A DNA stretch of 64,000 bases from UBA6168 sp041392505 (GCA_041392505.1 JAWKLX010000006.1:1-64000); one strand, 5' to 3'. Positions 27,247 through 37,049 are shown, counted from the stretch's first letter. Made by a program: numbers and translations. Notes: generated by a model from the letters alone, not told the origin.

Positions 27247-28314
27247 TTACAACATTTTTTCCGCCAATATTTTATTTTTTATTAATGGCAAAATCACAAT
27301 AAAAGTATCTTCCGATTCAATGACCTGCACTTCTTTTTGAGCTACAAGACGGTAGCGCCGCTTGATGTTTTCCAAACCAACTTTTGTTGAATTATTAAGC
27401 TGGTTCTTCCGCTGCAAATTATTTTTCACCATTAATTGATTGCCATTTTCTGCAGTTACCTCAATGGTTAATGGATATTTTGAAGAAACTACATTGTGCT
27501 TTATGGCATTTTCAAAAAGCATTTGTAAAGAGAGCGGGACAATTTTATTTTGTAGAAAAATATCAGGCACATTTATATGGATGTGCAGGTTCTCGCCGAA
27601 GCGTTCCTTTAACAGGCAAGTATAAGAATCGAGGAATTTTAATTCATCTTCCAATGGCATTAATTCCTGCTCCCTTATTTCTAAAATATACCGATATGCT
27701 TTGGATAATTTTTGAACAAAATTTTCCGCTTTAACTGGATTTTCCGGAATCAGGTAGGCCAACGTATTTAAACTATTAAAAAAGAAATGGGGGTTTACCT
27801 GATTTTTTAATCCCTCCAATTGGCTCCGCATATTTTCTTTCATCAATTGCTCTTTTTCCAACATGGATTTTTGCAATTGGAAATAAAACATGGCCGTTTC
27901 ATAAACTCCCAACACTAAAAAAGTAACGGTTAGTCCACCAATTGTCATACTGACAGCATGTGCGGTATGGTCTCCAATATAGGAATCAACCATTGGGTGA
28001 AGGATCGGGTCGAGAATAGTTTTAATAATAAAATAAACCGCAAAAACAATGATTACCTGCAGGGCTAAACGCCGCCCATAATATTTAGTAGAAGGAAATT
28101 TTTCTCTAGAAAAAATCAACATCTGCCGTAAAATGATCCAGTATATTGCAGTATAAGTCAGCCCGACAAGAAAACATTTCCCTAAAAAAGCAGAAGGAGA
28201 GCTGACCATTAAATCCGTAAAAATCATAGCATTGATCAATAGGGATACTATTGGTATGCCGAACAGCATAAACCATTTGTCATCAAAGCCTAATATTTCC
28301 TTTGCTTTACTCAT
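27247..28314 (-). CDS. LytS-type sensor histidine kinase
   Basis: A 355-residue His_kinase (PF06580-type) membrane sensor. About four helices (residues 15-145) are followed by a short coiled coil and the phosphoacceptor segment NPHFFFNSLNTLAYL (His176), then the ATP-binding N-box (LFENAIKHNVV). It has no separate sensor domain, so the membrane part probably detects the signal. The ATG overlaps the stop of the upstream hydrolase by 4 bp, which places hydrolase, kinase, DUF2141 and regulator in one transcription unit. Confidence 0.92.
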   Translation of the reverse strand: MSKAKEILGFDDKWFMLFGIPIVSLLINAMIFTDLMVSSPSAFLGKCFLVGLTYTAIYWIILRQMLIFSREKFPSTKYYGRRLALQVIIVFAVYFIIKTILDPILHPMVDSYIGDHTAHAVSMTIGGLTVTFLVLGVYETAMFYFQLQKSMLEKEQLMKENMRSQLEGLKNQVNPHFFFNSLNTLAYLIPENPVKAENFVQKLSKAYRYILEIREQELMPLEDELKFLDSYTCLLKERFGENLHIHINVPDIFLQNKIVPLSLQMLFENAIKHNVVSSKYPLTIEVTAENGNQLMVKNNLQRKNQLNNSTKVGLENIKRRYRLVAQKEVQVIESEDTFIVILPLIKNKILAEKML

Positions 28315-29177
28315 TTATTTATCAATTCAACGATCCGATCTACAATTAGTTTTTGTTGTGACCAAAGTATGAAATGATCTTGGCCACTCAAAGTATCGAT
28401 TGTGACTTGCCTACTATTCACCAGCATTTTTTTGGCAAAGCCAACATTGCCCACCAGCACTAAATTGTCTTTTGTTCCATGCATCAAAACGACTGGGCAT
28501 TTAATATTGGTCCAAAGTGGCCGCATCTTTTCCAACTCCTCTGGTAAAGGTATTATTTCTTGATTGCAAACCCTCACCGCCGGAGGGAGCATCCACCGGA
28601 CGAATGGCCAGTCGAGTGGTTTTTGATACCAATTCTTAGGTTCCAGTTCTGGTGCGATTGAGCCCGCTACCATCACAAGGCCGTCAATTAACTCGGGGAG
28701 ATCCATGGTCATCCGAGCAATCACAGGCCCGCCAAAACTGTGGCCCACCAAAATGGTTTTTTGGTCTTTTGATTTACGGTGCCTTTCAATGATCGGCTTG
28801 ATGGCAGCGGCCTGTTTTTCGACGGAGGGCTCTGTTTTTCCAAAATCAGAAAAACCATAGCCTGGCCGATCAACAGCTACCACTTGCGCAATGGATGTCA
28901 GCTTTTGGTCTTCCAAATACCCCAGCATATTATCGGCAGAGCCTGGCGCACCATGAACCATAATAACCAAAGGCAGGCTGTCCGACCCAACGTGGACATA
29001 ATGCATACTCCGCCCATCGACCTCATAGTCGTGGAAATGGGGTATTTCATCACCATTGGCCAATATTCTTTTTTCCATAGTGGCCGCCTCTGTCCGGAAT
29101 TCAAACATTGCTGATTGGCAGGTCAGGAAAAGGCCAAGGAAAAAGATAAATGTCAAATACCGTTTTTTAAACTTCAT
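28311..29177 (-). CDS. Alpha/beta-hydrolase lipoprotein
   Basis: A 288-residue hydrolase, first gene of the two-component operon. A lipoprotein signal (FFLGLFLTCQS) is followed by the fold's oxyanion motif MVHGAPGSADN, the nucleophile elbow GHSFGG, the acid in LMHGTKDNLV and the His in SGQDHFIL. It is anchored to the outer or inner membrane on the periplasmic side. The substrate is unknown; its coupling to a LytS kinase hints that it modifies or destroys the signal. Confidence 0.87.
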   Translation of the reverse strand: MKFKKRYLTFIFFLGLFLTCQSAMFEFRTEAATMEKRILANGDEIPHFHDYEVDGRSMHYVHVGSDSLPLVIMVHGAPGSADNMLGYLEDQKLTSIAQVVAVDRPGYGFSDFGKTEPSVEKQAAAIKPIIERHRKSKDQKTILVGHSFGGPVIARMTMDLPELIDGLVMVAGSIAPELEPKNWYQKPLDWPFVRWMLPPAVRVCNQEIIPLPEELEKMRPLWTNIKCPVVLMHGTKDNLVLVGNVGFAKKMLVNSRQVTIDTLSGQDHFILWSQQKLIVDRIVELINK

Positions 29178-29304
29178 GGTGGAGGTGATGTAAATAGCTA
29201 CAGCTACAAAACAAGAAGAAAACAGTCAAAGCAGGAAGGGGTTTCAGGTGAGTTGTTAAAATGGGAAGTTGAGTTGTAAAGTCGTAGGCAAGTCTATCTA
29301 AAAT

Positions 29305-29359
29305 CAAAAAAGGCAGGGAGCCAATTTATGTTTTGAAAATAAATCAGCCACCTGCCTTT
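29305..29359 (-). terminator. Terminator of the DEAD-box helicase gene
   Basis: On the minus strand AAAGGCAGG (29351-29359) pairs with CCTGCCTTT (29309-29318) around an inner partly paired ATTTATTTTC/AAAATAAAT loop, followed by a T run. It lies about 45 bp after the helicase stop. Confidence 0.6.
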
Positions 29360-29405
29360 GGTTCGTTTGAAATTCAAAATGAATTTGCAGTCTTCTTACA
29401 AGGCA

Positions 29406-31232
29406 TTATCCAAACGCCTTGATTTTTTTCTTTTTGAATTTCTTCTTGGGCTTGTCAGCTTTGCCGACGCCTTCAAATTTTTCCTTTTTTTCAAACTTGT
29501 CTTTCTTTTCAAATTTCTTGGTGAATTTCTTCTTTTCTTTTTCAGGTCGGCCGAACTTTCTTTTTTCTGAACCGCCAGTATTTTCGGGCTTTTCACGCCC
29601 GAATTTCCGTTTTTCTGTGCTGGCAACTTGCTCAGTTTTTTCTTCGACCTTTTTGAAAGGAACCTTAACATTTCGGTCGTCGTCTCTTCGGATTGCGGAC
29701 CTTCTTTCTGCTCTGCGAGTCTGGCTATTACCTTCCCTGCGCTCTTCTCCTCCTCTTTCTTCATTCCTATCAAAACTTCTTTCTCCTCTGCCTGAGCGGA
29801 AGCCTCCGCCTCTTCTATCCCTATCTCTACCTCTGCCACTCCTTTCCCGATCACCTCCCATACTACCCCTTGAAGAGGTTGGCCTGGAAACAGATCTGCC
29901 TGCGTCAGGGTCTTGCAATTCTGGATAGGAATCGGGGTTGAGCTTACCGCCAAAGTGCATCATGAGCAATGCTGCCATCATTTCTTGAGGCTTGCTGGAG
30001 GCCAAGAGATCTTTGGCAATGTTGTGATATTCTTGTGGTATATCATCCTCAGAGGTCAGCACCACCCGCTCAATCATGGCTTGTTTTTTTTGATCCACCA
30101 CCATTTGGCCATGCGGCAAGGTCAGTTTTTCGATAGGTGCTTTCGTGATCTGCATGATCTGCCTAATCTTATGGCGATCCTTTGGCGCAACAAAAGAAAT
30201 GGCTTTGCCCTGTTTGCCAGCCCGGCCTGTCCGACCGATCCGGTGGACATAGGATTCGGGGTTGTCAGGTAAATCAAAATTGATTACGTGCGAAAGGTTA
30301 TTGATGTCAATACCCCTGGCTGCCACATCCGTTGCAACAAGAATACTGGCATGACCTCTTTTGAATTTTGCCAAAATTCGCTCCCGTTGTGCTTGCGAAA
30401 CCTCCCCATGCAACGCTTCTACATCCAACCCGGCACTATTAAGCTTCTCTGCCAAGCGATCCGCACCGACCCTTGTGCGGGAAAAGACGAGGGCATAAAA
30501 TTCGGGTTCGGTGTCAATCAGTCGGCGCAAAGCCCGCAACTTATCTCTCTCGTAAACACTGTAATAAACTTGCTCCACTGTATCGGCAGATTCTGTTTCA
30601 GTTTTCACCTTCACAATGTCATAATCACCCATGAATTTTTCTGCCAACTTCTTGATACGCTGCGGCATAGTTGCAGAAAAAAGCAGCATCCGCCGCTCTT
30701 CTGGGCAATGAGAGAGGATTTCTTCAATGTCCTCAATGAAACCCATATTCAGCATTTCATCCGCTTCGTCCAACACCACAAATTGGATATCATCCAATCT
30801 CAATGTTTTTCTTTTCAGGTGGTCGATAGCCCGGCCAGGAGTCGCCACCACAATGTCCACCCCCTGCTTCAATTGGCGCAATTGGATGTCCATACCTTGC
30901 CCTCCATACACAGGCAGAATGCGAATATCCCTATCTGCCTTTAAGCTTTCCAGCTCCACCGCCACTTGGCTGGCCAACTCACGGGTTGGGGCCACTACGA
31001 TAGCTTGGACCTTACGTAGCCCGGGAGTGATCCCTTCAATAATGGGAAGGCCAAAGGCCGCTGTTTTGCCGGTACCTGTCTGCGCCTGACCAATAATATC
31101 TTTTTCGCCATTCATGAGCAATGGAATGGTCTGCTCCTGTATTGGGGTAGGTATCTTAAATCCTTTTTTAGCGAGGCCCTGTAGGATGTCTTCGGACAAC
31201 CCCAAATCCTCGAAAGTCACTTGATCTGTCAT
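29406..31232 (-). CDS. deaD: DEAD-box RNA helicase
   Basis: A 608-residue ATP-dependent RNA helicase. The Q motif (GFKIPTPIQ, residues 24-32), Walker A AQTGTGKT (50-57), DEAD (VVLDEADEML), SAT, and the C-terminal core motif HRIGRTGRAGKQG are all intact. The last ~150 residues are a low-complexity tail with RG-rich (about 440-490) and Lys/Glu-rich (about 525-605) blocks in place of the DbpA RNA-binding domain. It belongs to the DeaD/CsdA/RhlE group used in ribosome assembly and RNA decay at low temperature. The 470-bp upstream region with a -7 box (31262-31269) fits cold-shock-type leaders. Confidence 0.93.
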   Translation of the reverse strand: MTDQVTFEDLGLSEDILQGLAKKGFKIPTPIQEQTIPLLMNGEKDIIGQAQTGTGKTAAFGLPIIEGITPGLRKVQAIVVAPTRELASQVAVELESLKADRDIRILPVYGGQGMDIQLRQLKQGVDIVVATPGRAIDHLKRKTLRLDDIQFVVLDEADEMLNMGFIEDIEEILSHCPEERRMLLFSATMPQRIKKLAEKFMGDYDIVKVKTETESADTVEQVYYSVYERDKLRALRRLIDTEPEFYALVFSRTRVGADRLAEKLNSAGLDVEALHGEVSQAQRERILAKFKRGHASILVATDVAARGIDINNLSHVINFDLPDNPESYVHRIGRTGRAGKQGKAISFVAPKDRHKIRQIMQITKAPIEKLTLPHGQMVVDQKKQAMIERVVLTSEDDIPQEYHNIAKDLLASSKPQEMMAALLMMHFGGKLNPDSYPELQDPDAGRSVSRPTSSRGSMGGDRERSGRGRDRDRRGGGFRSGRGERSFDRNEERGGEERREGNSQTRRAERRSAIRRDDDRNVKVPFKKVEEKTEQVASTEKRKFGREKPENTGGSEKRKFGRPEKEKKKFTKKFEKKDKFEKKEKFEGVGKADKPKKKFKKKKIKAFG

Positions 31233-31703
31233 TTAAATTAAATATGAATAAAAAAAGAAGGCAAAAGTAAAAAGTTAAAAAACTGGTAGTCAGTTACTTA
31301 CGGGAGTCTTTGTTCATTTTATTTTTCCCTCAATGCTAAGAAATTTGCCTGTAAGCTGACTTTGTCACAGGCCTGTTTTAAAAACGGCTGCAAAAATAGT
31401 CTGGATTTTTGAGGATTCCTACTTTAAGGCGGTTATAATTGAAAATCAGTAGGTTATAAAATAAGTGACGCCGTTTGCCCCTGATACTGATTTTTGTTGG
31501 CCAGCCTTTATTCTTTCCAATTTTTCGTTTTTCACAGTGGCTATGCTTGAAGTTACTATTTGGTAAAAGAACAATTGCATAAACACCAAATTATTGAGCT
31601 GCGTTTACTTCCGATACTGCCCCGGCCATTTCACGAAAACTATTTTGCGTGGAAGAATTAAATATATCTTTGCCCACTACTTAATGACTAACATGAACGA
31701 TAA
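31233..31703. other. Divergent intergenic region, helicase and Nudix genes
   Basis: Contains a -7-like box CAAAAGTA (minus strand TACTTTTG, 31262-31269) for the helicase and a full promoter for the Nudix gene (31644-31672). The middle ~350 bp has no ORF or clear hairpin. Confidence 0.5.
31644..31672 (+). promoter_or_regulatory. Bacteroidota-type promoter for the Nudix gene
   Basis: TTTG at 31644-31647 and TATCTTTG at 31665-31672 with a 17-bp spacer. The ATG at 31704 follows about 25 nt after the predicted start of transcription. Confidence 0.6.
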
Positions 31704-32123
31704 ATGGCAGATATTCAATTAAAAGTGCGCCTGATTTTATACAGCCGTGGAAGCATCCTTTTGCTGCGCCAAAAGAAATTGCAAGGAGGCAACTACACCC
31801 TTGTTGGCGGGACTATCGAAACCACGGAATTCGCTAGGCAAGCCCTCATTCGGGAGGCAAACGAAGAAGCTGGCCTGGTCATTAAAAAGGAAGACCTCCA
31901 ATTGGCTCATGTCCTTCATAAACGCCCCCGCACTAAAAGCCAGCGGATCACCTTGTATTTTAAAGCGACTAAATGGTCAGGGAAAATAAAGACTGGTGAA
32001 CCAAACAAATTTAAGGGTGTTGCATGGTTTTCATTGGAAAACCTTCCTTCCAATCTTTCTGAAACAGTCCGCCATGTCTTGAAACAGTACCGACATGGGA
32101 CGCTCTATTCTGAGTTCAAATAA
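31704..32123 (+). CDS. Nudix hydrolase
   Basis: A 139-residue Nudix protein with a textbook Nudix box: Gly36, Glu42, Arg50-Glu51, Glu54-Glu55 and Gly57 fit GX5EX7REUXEEXGU. It hydrolyses a nucleoside diphosphate linked to another group; the substrate is not predictable from the flanks. The gene opens a short plus-strand run that continues with the YdjM-like gene 48 bp on. Confidence 0.92.
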   Translation: MADIQLKVRLILYSRGSILLLRQKKLQGGNYTLVGGTIETTEFARQALIREANEEAGLVIKKEDLQLAHVLHKRPRTKSQRITLYFKATKWSGKIKTGEPNKFKGVAWFSLENLPSNLSETVRHVLKQYRHGTLYSEFK

Positions 32124-32171
32124 CTAGGCCTACGATCTAGGCCAAAAGCTGGCGAACAGTTCACTTAAACA

Positions 32172-33383
32172 ATGGATTCTCTTACACAACTAACATTGGG
32201 CGCAGCCGTAGGCGAAGCCGTTCTGGGGAAAAAAGTCGGCAACCGAGCCATGGTCTGGGGGGCATTTGGTGGGCTACTCCCTGACTTTGATGTCTTTGCC
32301 CGTTTTTTTACCGACGAAATAACTGCTCTTGCTTTTCATAGAGGCTTTATGCATTCCATTGTTTTTTCCATCCTGATGGCTTTTGTATTCGGCTGGCTGG
32401 TAGAATGGCTGTACCGATCGGGCACTTACCGAAAGCGCCGCTACAAAGGGTTCGTAATATTTTTTATCCTCTCCATTTATACACTGTTGATTTTGGGGAT
32501 GAACATGATATTCCAATCCTCCGTGGTCCTAATTGGCGGGGCCGTTGGTGGCTTGGCCATCGGTTGGTTTCTTTGGTCGGCCTATTTATCAAAAGAAATG
32601 AACGATGTCCAAGCGACCCGGCAAGGATGGATTTTGCTGTTTTTCCTTTCTATCGTGACCCACCCCATCTTGGATTGCTTTACCACTTTTGGCACACAGC
32701 TATTCCTCCCGTTTACAAACCTGCGGGTATCTTGGGACAATATCTCAGTAGCCGACCCTATTTATACTGTCCCACTTTTACTAGGGGTTTTGATTGCCTC
32801 CTTCATTTCCCGGAACAATCAAATGAGAAGGGTTGCCAATTGGATCGGCATTGGGCTAAGTTCGGCTTATATGGTTTTCACATTTTATCATAAAGCCCAA
32901 TTCAACAAAATATTTGAGGCTTCCTTGGCTAAAGAGGGGATTGAGTATAGCCGTTTTATGAGCGGGCCAACCATTTTGCAAAACTTCTTGTGGTTGGGCG
33001 TAGCTGAAGGTGACACGGCTTACTATCATGGCTACTATTCATTTTTTGACAAAGAACCCATCATCAAAAAATTCAGTGTTTTGCCCAAGCACCACGAATT
33101 GATTGCTCATTTGGAAAACGAAAAGGACATAAAAATACTGAAGTGGTTCTCCAAGGATTATTACAATATCATCGTCCGAAGAGACGGCCGCCTCCAGTTA
33201 AACGACCTTCGTTATGGGTCTTTTGAAGAAGGCTTCGAAGATGAGGACGATTACATTTTTAAGTTCATTCTGACGGAAAAAGACGGCAAGCTAGAGGTGG
33301 ACGAATCGAGAGGAGGAAGGGAAATCAGCCAAGATGCTTTTGCCAAATATATTGACAGGGTGTTCGCAAGGACCAAAAAGTAA
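32172..33383 (+). CDS. YdjM/DUF457-type membrane-bound metal-dependent hydrolase
   Basis: A 403-residue membrane protein. The N-terminal MDSLTQLTLGAAVGEAVLG, the PDFDVF and HRGFMHS motifs, and a second THPILDCFTTFGT carry the metal-binding His/Asp pattern of the YdjM (DUF457) family, with about six helices. A soluble C-terminal ~150-residue part follows. The family is suspected to act on phospholipids or lipid headgroups; the function of this member is unproven. Confidence 0.85.
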   Translation: MDSLTQLTLGAAVGEAVLGKKVGNRAMVWGAFGGLLPDFDVFARFFTDEITALAFHRGFMHSIVFSILMAFVFGWLVEWLYRSGTYRKRRYKGFVIFFILSIYTLLILGMNMIFQSSVVLIGGAVGGLAIGWFLWSAYLSKEMNDVQATRQGWILLFFLSIVTHPILDCFTTFGTQLFLPFTNLRVSWDNISVADPIYTVPLLLGVLIASFISRNNQMRRVANWIGIGLSSAYMVFTFYHKAQFNKIFEASLAKEGIEYSRFMSGPTILQNFLWLGVAEGDTAYYHGYYSFFDKEPIIKKFSVLPKHHELIAHLENEKDIKILKWFSKDYYNIIVRRDGRLQLNDLRYGSFEEGFEDEDDYIFKFILTEKDGKLEVDESRGGREISQDAFAKYIDRVFARTKK

Positions 33384-33403
33384 GGCGTACATTTTGTAAA
33401 ACG

Positions 33404-33440
33404 GAAAGGGAGTGAGCCGCCAGTCGGCCCACTCCCTTTC
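33404..33440. terminator. Bidirectional terminator
   Basis: GAAAGGGAGTG (33404-33414) pairs with CACTCCCTTTC (33430-33440), loop AGCCGCCAGTCGGCC with a further CCG/CGG pairing. It sits between the converging YdjM-like and rpoN genes. Confidence 0.6.
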
Positions 33441-33461
33441 TCATTGATGAAGGCACAACAA

Positions 33462-35012
33462 TTATAATTCTTTCCGCAGCCTTGCCACCGGGATGTTCAG
33501 TTGCTCTCGGTATTTGGCAACGGTACGGCGGGCAATGTTGTAGCCTTTGTCCCGCAGTAGGTTTTTCAATTTTTCGTCGGAAAACGGCTTGCGCTTATTT
33601 TCGCCACCAATAATATCTGTGAGTATTTTTTTGACTTCTAAGGTAGAAACCTCTTCCCCGTCTTGGGTTTGCAGGCTTTCCGAAAAGAAGTCTTTCAAGC
33701 GCTTGGTGCCAAATTCCGTCTGTACAAACTTGCTATTGGCTACCCTTGACACCGTCGAAATATCCAAGCCCGTAATGTCTGCAATGTCTTTCAAAATCAT
33801 TGGGCGCAAAGTCTTCTGGTCGCCTGAAATGAAAAAGTCATACTGATAATTCATGATGGCGTACATCGTGTTAAACATTGTTTGTTGCCGCTGACGGATG
33901 GCATCAATGAACCACTTGGCACTATCAATTTTTTGTTTGATGAACATGATCGCCTCCTTTTCATTCTTGGTAGCCCTGCGTCCTTTTGTGGTTGATTTGT
34001 AGGCCCGCAGCATGTCCCGGTACTGGTTGTTGATGTGGAGGTCGGGCGCATTGCGGGTATTAAGGCTGAGTTCCAGTTCACCATCGTTGTTGATGATGAT
34101 AAAATCAGGGACGATATAGTGGACGTTCCTGCTGCTGGATACATAACCGCTGGCAGGCTTGGGGTTGAGCTTCAAAATTTCATCGATCGCTTCTTTCAAT
34201 TCATCTTCCGTCAAACTCAGTTGGCGCTGCATGCGCTGGTAATGTTTTTTAGTAAACTCGTCAAAATGATGGGAAATGATTTTGCGGGAAATTGGCAAGA
34301 TCAATTTCGTTTCATACGAAACATCATCCCTCATTTTTTTTCCGTCAATCTGCAGCAACAAACACTCTTGCAGGTTTCTAGCGCCGACACCGGGTGGGTC
34401 AAAATGCTGGATCCTGCTAAGCCATAGCTCTACTTCTTCTTTTGTTGCATTCACATTTTGGGAAAAAATGAGGTCGTCGAGGATGGCATCTATTTCACGT
34501 CGCAGATATCCGTCGTCATCAATGCTGCCAATGATTTGTCTGGCGATGGTTTCTTCCCGCTCGTTCTTGATATCGAGCATGCCCAATTGCTGTTCGAGGT
34601 ATTCGTGGAAAGTATCTTCAACGGCAAGCGGCAATGTTTTTTGCTCCTCGTCTGCATTGTAGTTGTCCCCCTTTGTCTTATAACTAGACTCGTCGTCCTC
34701 CATGTAATCGGTCAGGTAATCATCGAGCGAAACTTCCTCATCGGGTGGCAATTCATCCCGTTCAAGGTCGTCCATATTGTCTTCCGACTCCGAAGGCTCA
34801 GTGGATTCTTGCTCTTCCGAATTCCTGATGATTTCTGCTATTTCATCTTCCTCAGTGAAGTCGTCGCCTTCTTCAAGGGCAGGGTTGGCTTCCAATTCTT
34901 CTTGAATTCGCTGGTCCAGAACTGCTGTCGGGATTTGCAACAGCTTCATCAATTGGATTTGCTGTGGCGAGAGTTTCTGTTGTAACTTGTGACTAAGTTG
35001 TTGTTTCAGCAT
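33462..35012 (-). CDS. rpoN: RNA polymerase sigma-54 factor
   Basis: A 516-residue sigma-54. Region I is present as QQLSHKLQQKLSPQQIQLMKLLQIP, followed by a long acidic region II (about residues 50-125), the core-binding domain, HTH and the C-terminal RpoN box (ARRTVAKYREQLNIP). Typical of Bacteroidota RpoN, which needs enhancer-binding activators. A -7 box TACTTTTG (35081-35088) lies about 70 bp upstream. The gene is not adjacent to hpf or ptsN as in Proteobacteria. Confidence 0.95.
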   Translation of the reverse strand: MLKQQLSHKLQQKLSPQQIQLMKLLQIPTAVLDQRIQEELEANPALEEGDDFTEEDEIAEIIRNSEEQESTEPSESEDNMDDLERDELPPDEEVSLDDYLTDYMEDDESSYKTKGDNYNADEEQKTLPLAVEDTFHEYLEQQLGMLDIKNEREETIARQIIGSIDDDGYLRREIDAILDDLIFSQNVNATKEEVELWLSRIQHFDPPGVGARNLQECLLLQIDGKKMRDDVSYETKLILPISRKIISHHFDEFTKKHYQRMQRQLSLTEDELKEAIDEILKLNPKPASGYVSSSRNVHYIVPDFIIINNDGELELSLNTRNAPDLHINNQYRDMLRAYKSTTKGRRATKNEKEAIMFIKQKIDSAKWFIDAIRQRQQTMFNTMYAIMNYQYDFFISGDQKTLRPMILKDIADITGLDISTVSRVANSKFVQTEFGTKRLKDFFSESLQTQDGEEVSTLEVKKILTDIIGGENKRKPFSDEKLKNLLRDKGYNIARRTVAKYREQLNIPVARLRKEL

Positions 35013-35384
35013 TACGTCTTACGTGATTTGTGTTCTCGTTATAGCCTTATCCAAAGTGATTGTTTAAAAGAAATTTTTCCCAAAAGTACGGAAGATTGTA
35101 TGAAAAAGTCCAGTGCTAAATGAAAAAGAAGGTTAAATGCACCGTTTAATCAAATATTAATTTTATTAATAAGTCAATAAATAAAGGGGTTTCGAGACAT
35201 TTTTGGCAGGCGAAAAAAATTTCCACTAAAAACATGCCATTTTAAACTAATTTGTGTCACAGAACCTAAACTATAATAGTCCTGCTTTACATCTCCAAAC
35301 CATTGCATTTGCTGGATTTTTGCCCACGTTTCCCCTTTAATACCAAGGCCTAAATGCCTACTTTTGCCCTTCAGCAATAAAAGC
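35013..35384. other. Divergent intergenic region, rpoN and yjbQ
   Basis: Contains the rpoN promoter candidate (35081-35107) and a -7-like box TACTTTTG (35359-35366) for the rightward yjbQ gene, about 19 bp before its ATG. An AT-rich stretch (35145-35190) separates the two. Confidence 0.5.
35081..35107 (-). promoter_or_regulatory. Promoter candidate for rpoN
   Basis: On the minus strand a TACTTTTG -7 box (35081-35088) lies 15-16 bp from a TTTT (instead of TTTG) -33 box near 35104-35107. Confidence 0.45.
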
Positions 35385-35795
35385 ATGACACAACAAATTG
35401 AATTTCCGCTCCCTGCATTTCCAAGGGGGTTTCATTTGATAACGAACCACGTTGTCCATCAACTTGAAAGGTTGCCAGAAACAGGTATTTTACACCTGTT
35501 CATTAAGCACACCTCTGCTGGATTGACCATCAATGAAAATGCCGACCCATCTGTCCGGGTAGACTTTGAAAGCGTTTTCAACCGACTTGTGCCTGAAAAC
35601 GAGCCTTACTTGACTCACACCCTTGAAGGCTCGGATGACATGCCTGCTCACATCAAATCTGCCCTTGTGGGCGCCTCCGTCACCGTGCCGATTTCAAATG
35701 GAAAATTGAACCTCGGCACTTGGCAGGGAATATACCTGTGTGAGTTCAGAAATAACGGAGGAAGACGTAGGTTGGTTGCGACTGTCTGGAGCTGA
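35385..35795 (+). CDS. YjbQ family (UPF0047) secondary thiamine-phosphate synthase-like protein
   Basis: A 136-residue protein with the complete UPF0047 pattern: GILHLFIKHTSAGLTINENAD, DDMPAHIKSALVGASVTVPI and the C-terminal GTWQGIYLCEFRN. The ATG at 35385 is preferred to a TTG at 35364. Family members show weak thiamine phosphate synthase activity in vitro; their real role is unsettled. First of a plus-strand cluster with a lysE-like gene and smpB. Confidence 0.93.
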   Translation: MTQQIEFPLPAFPRGFHLITNHVVHQLERLPETGILHLFIKHTSAGLTINENADPSVRVDFESVFNRLVPENEPYLTHTLEGSDDMPAHIKSALVGASVTVPISNGKLNLGTWQGIYLCEFRNNGGRRRLVATVWS

Positions 35796-35881
35796 AAAAT
35801 AAAATAATTCTTGTAAAAACCAGATCGTCAATGCTTTGTATAGAATTATTTTTTTAAATTAATTTTAAAGACCCTTTCTTC

Positions 35882-36523
35882 ATGGAGCTTATTTGGAAAG
35901 GCATGCTGTATGGCCTAGGGTTAAGTTTTCTCATTGGGCCGCTGCTATTCTCCCTCATTCAAACAAGTATTGAAGAGGGTTTCCGGGCGGGTTGGATGGT
36001 CGGTTTGGGGATTTGGATGAGCGACATCTTGTTTGTATCAGTAACCTACTATTTCTTATCATTGGTAGCTGAGATCACCCAATGGGGAGGACTGAAGCTG
36101 ACTCTTGGCATAGTTGGTGGCACCATCCTTATCTTGCTTGGGGTGGGGTCGCTCATGAGTAAGCCCCCCGTCATAGAAAACATGAAAGAGAAAGCGATAC
36201 GCCAAAACTCATATCTATCGCTTTGGATGAAAGGTTTTTTACTGAATACTATCAATCCTTTCACCTTCCTTTTTTGGGCAGGCATTTCCGGCCTTGTTTT
36301 CACTAACAAAAACCCGACTGATGCAGAAGCCATGTATTTTTACGGTGGCCTGATCGGCACATTGGTTGTCACGGACACCACGAAAGTTGCTTTGGCCAAG
36401 TTGATCAGGCGTTGGCTTAAGCCCCATTATATTCTTCGGTTTAGGCGCATTGTCGGGATCGCTTTTATCATTTTTGGTGTTGTATTGGTGGTTCGGGTCT
36501 GCATATTCCCGACATTAACTTAA
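35882..36523 (+). CDS. LysE/RhtB-family amino-acid exporter
   Basis: A 213-residue inner-membrane protein with six predicted helices. The family hallmarks are GLSFLIGPLLFSLIQTSIEEG in helix 1 and LLNTINPFTFLFWAGIS in helix 4. Such proteins export amino acids or related metabolites by proton antiport; the substrate is not predictable. Confidence 0.88.
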   Translation: MELIWKGMLYGLGLSFLIGPLLFSLIQTSIEEGFRAGWMVGLGIWMSDILFVSVTYYFLSLVAEITQWGGLKLTLGIVGGTILILLGVGSLMSKPPVIENMKEKAIRQNSYLSLWMKGFLLNTINPFTFLFWAGISGLVFTNKNPTDAEAMYFYGGLIGTLVVTDTTKVALAKLIRRWLKPHYILRFRRIVGIAFIIFGVVLVVRVCIFPTLT

Positions 36524-36593
36524 AAAGAGTAGAAGAAGGCTACGCAGTCCGGAACCTATTTAAACTCGGCCTTTTTTTTACCAAAACCTGAAT

Positions 36594-37049
36594 ATGGGAA
36601 ATACTAAAGAAGTTATTAATCGAAAGGCTACTTATGAATATCATTTCCACTCAAAATATGAGGCGGGAATTGTTTTGCAAGGGTCAGAAATAAAATCAAT
36701 TAGGAGTGGGCATGTCAACCTCTCCGATGCTTATTGCCTGTTCAAAGACAACGAACTCTTTGTAAAAAGTCTATATATCAAAGAATACGATAATGCAGGA
36801 TATGCCAATCACGAATCTCGCCGAGACCGTAAATTATTATTAAAAAAACAAGAGCTTAAAAAGTTATTGCGTCGGGTGAAAGAAAAAGGCTTTAGCATTA
36901 TCCCTTACCGGGTTTATTTTTCAGAAAGAAATTTAGTGAAAGTTGAGATAGCACTTGCTCAGGGTAAAAAAGCTTACGACAAACGGGAAAGCATCAAAGA
37001 AAAAGATAACAAACGGGATTTGGACCGCTTGAAAAAAATCAACATTTAA
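36594..37049 (+). CDS. smpB: SsrA-binding protein
   Basis: A 151-residue SmpB, required with tmRNA for rescue of stalled ribosomes. The OB-fold N-terminus is clear (EIKSIRSGHVNLSDAYC, GYANHESRRDRKLLLKK), and the basic C-terminal tail (KEKDNKRDLDRLKK) that enters the ribosomal mRNA channel is intact. No ssrA gene was recognised nearby. Confidence 0.95.
   Translation: MGNTKEVINRKATYEYHFHSKYEAGIVLQGSEIKSIRSGHVNLSDAYCLFKDNELFVKSLYIKEYDNAGYANHESRRDRKLLLKKQELKKLLRRVKEKGFSIIPYRVYFSERNLVKVEIALAQGKKAYDKRESIKEKDNKRDLDRLKKINI

Noticed and set aside
29419..29928. Plus-strand Phe/Leu/Ser-rich frame over the helicase tail
   Set aside because: Complement of Lys/Glu/Arg low-complexity codons, not a membrane protein.
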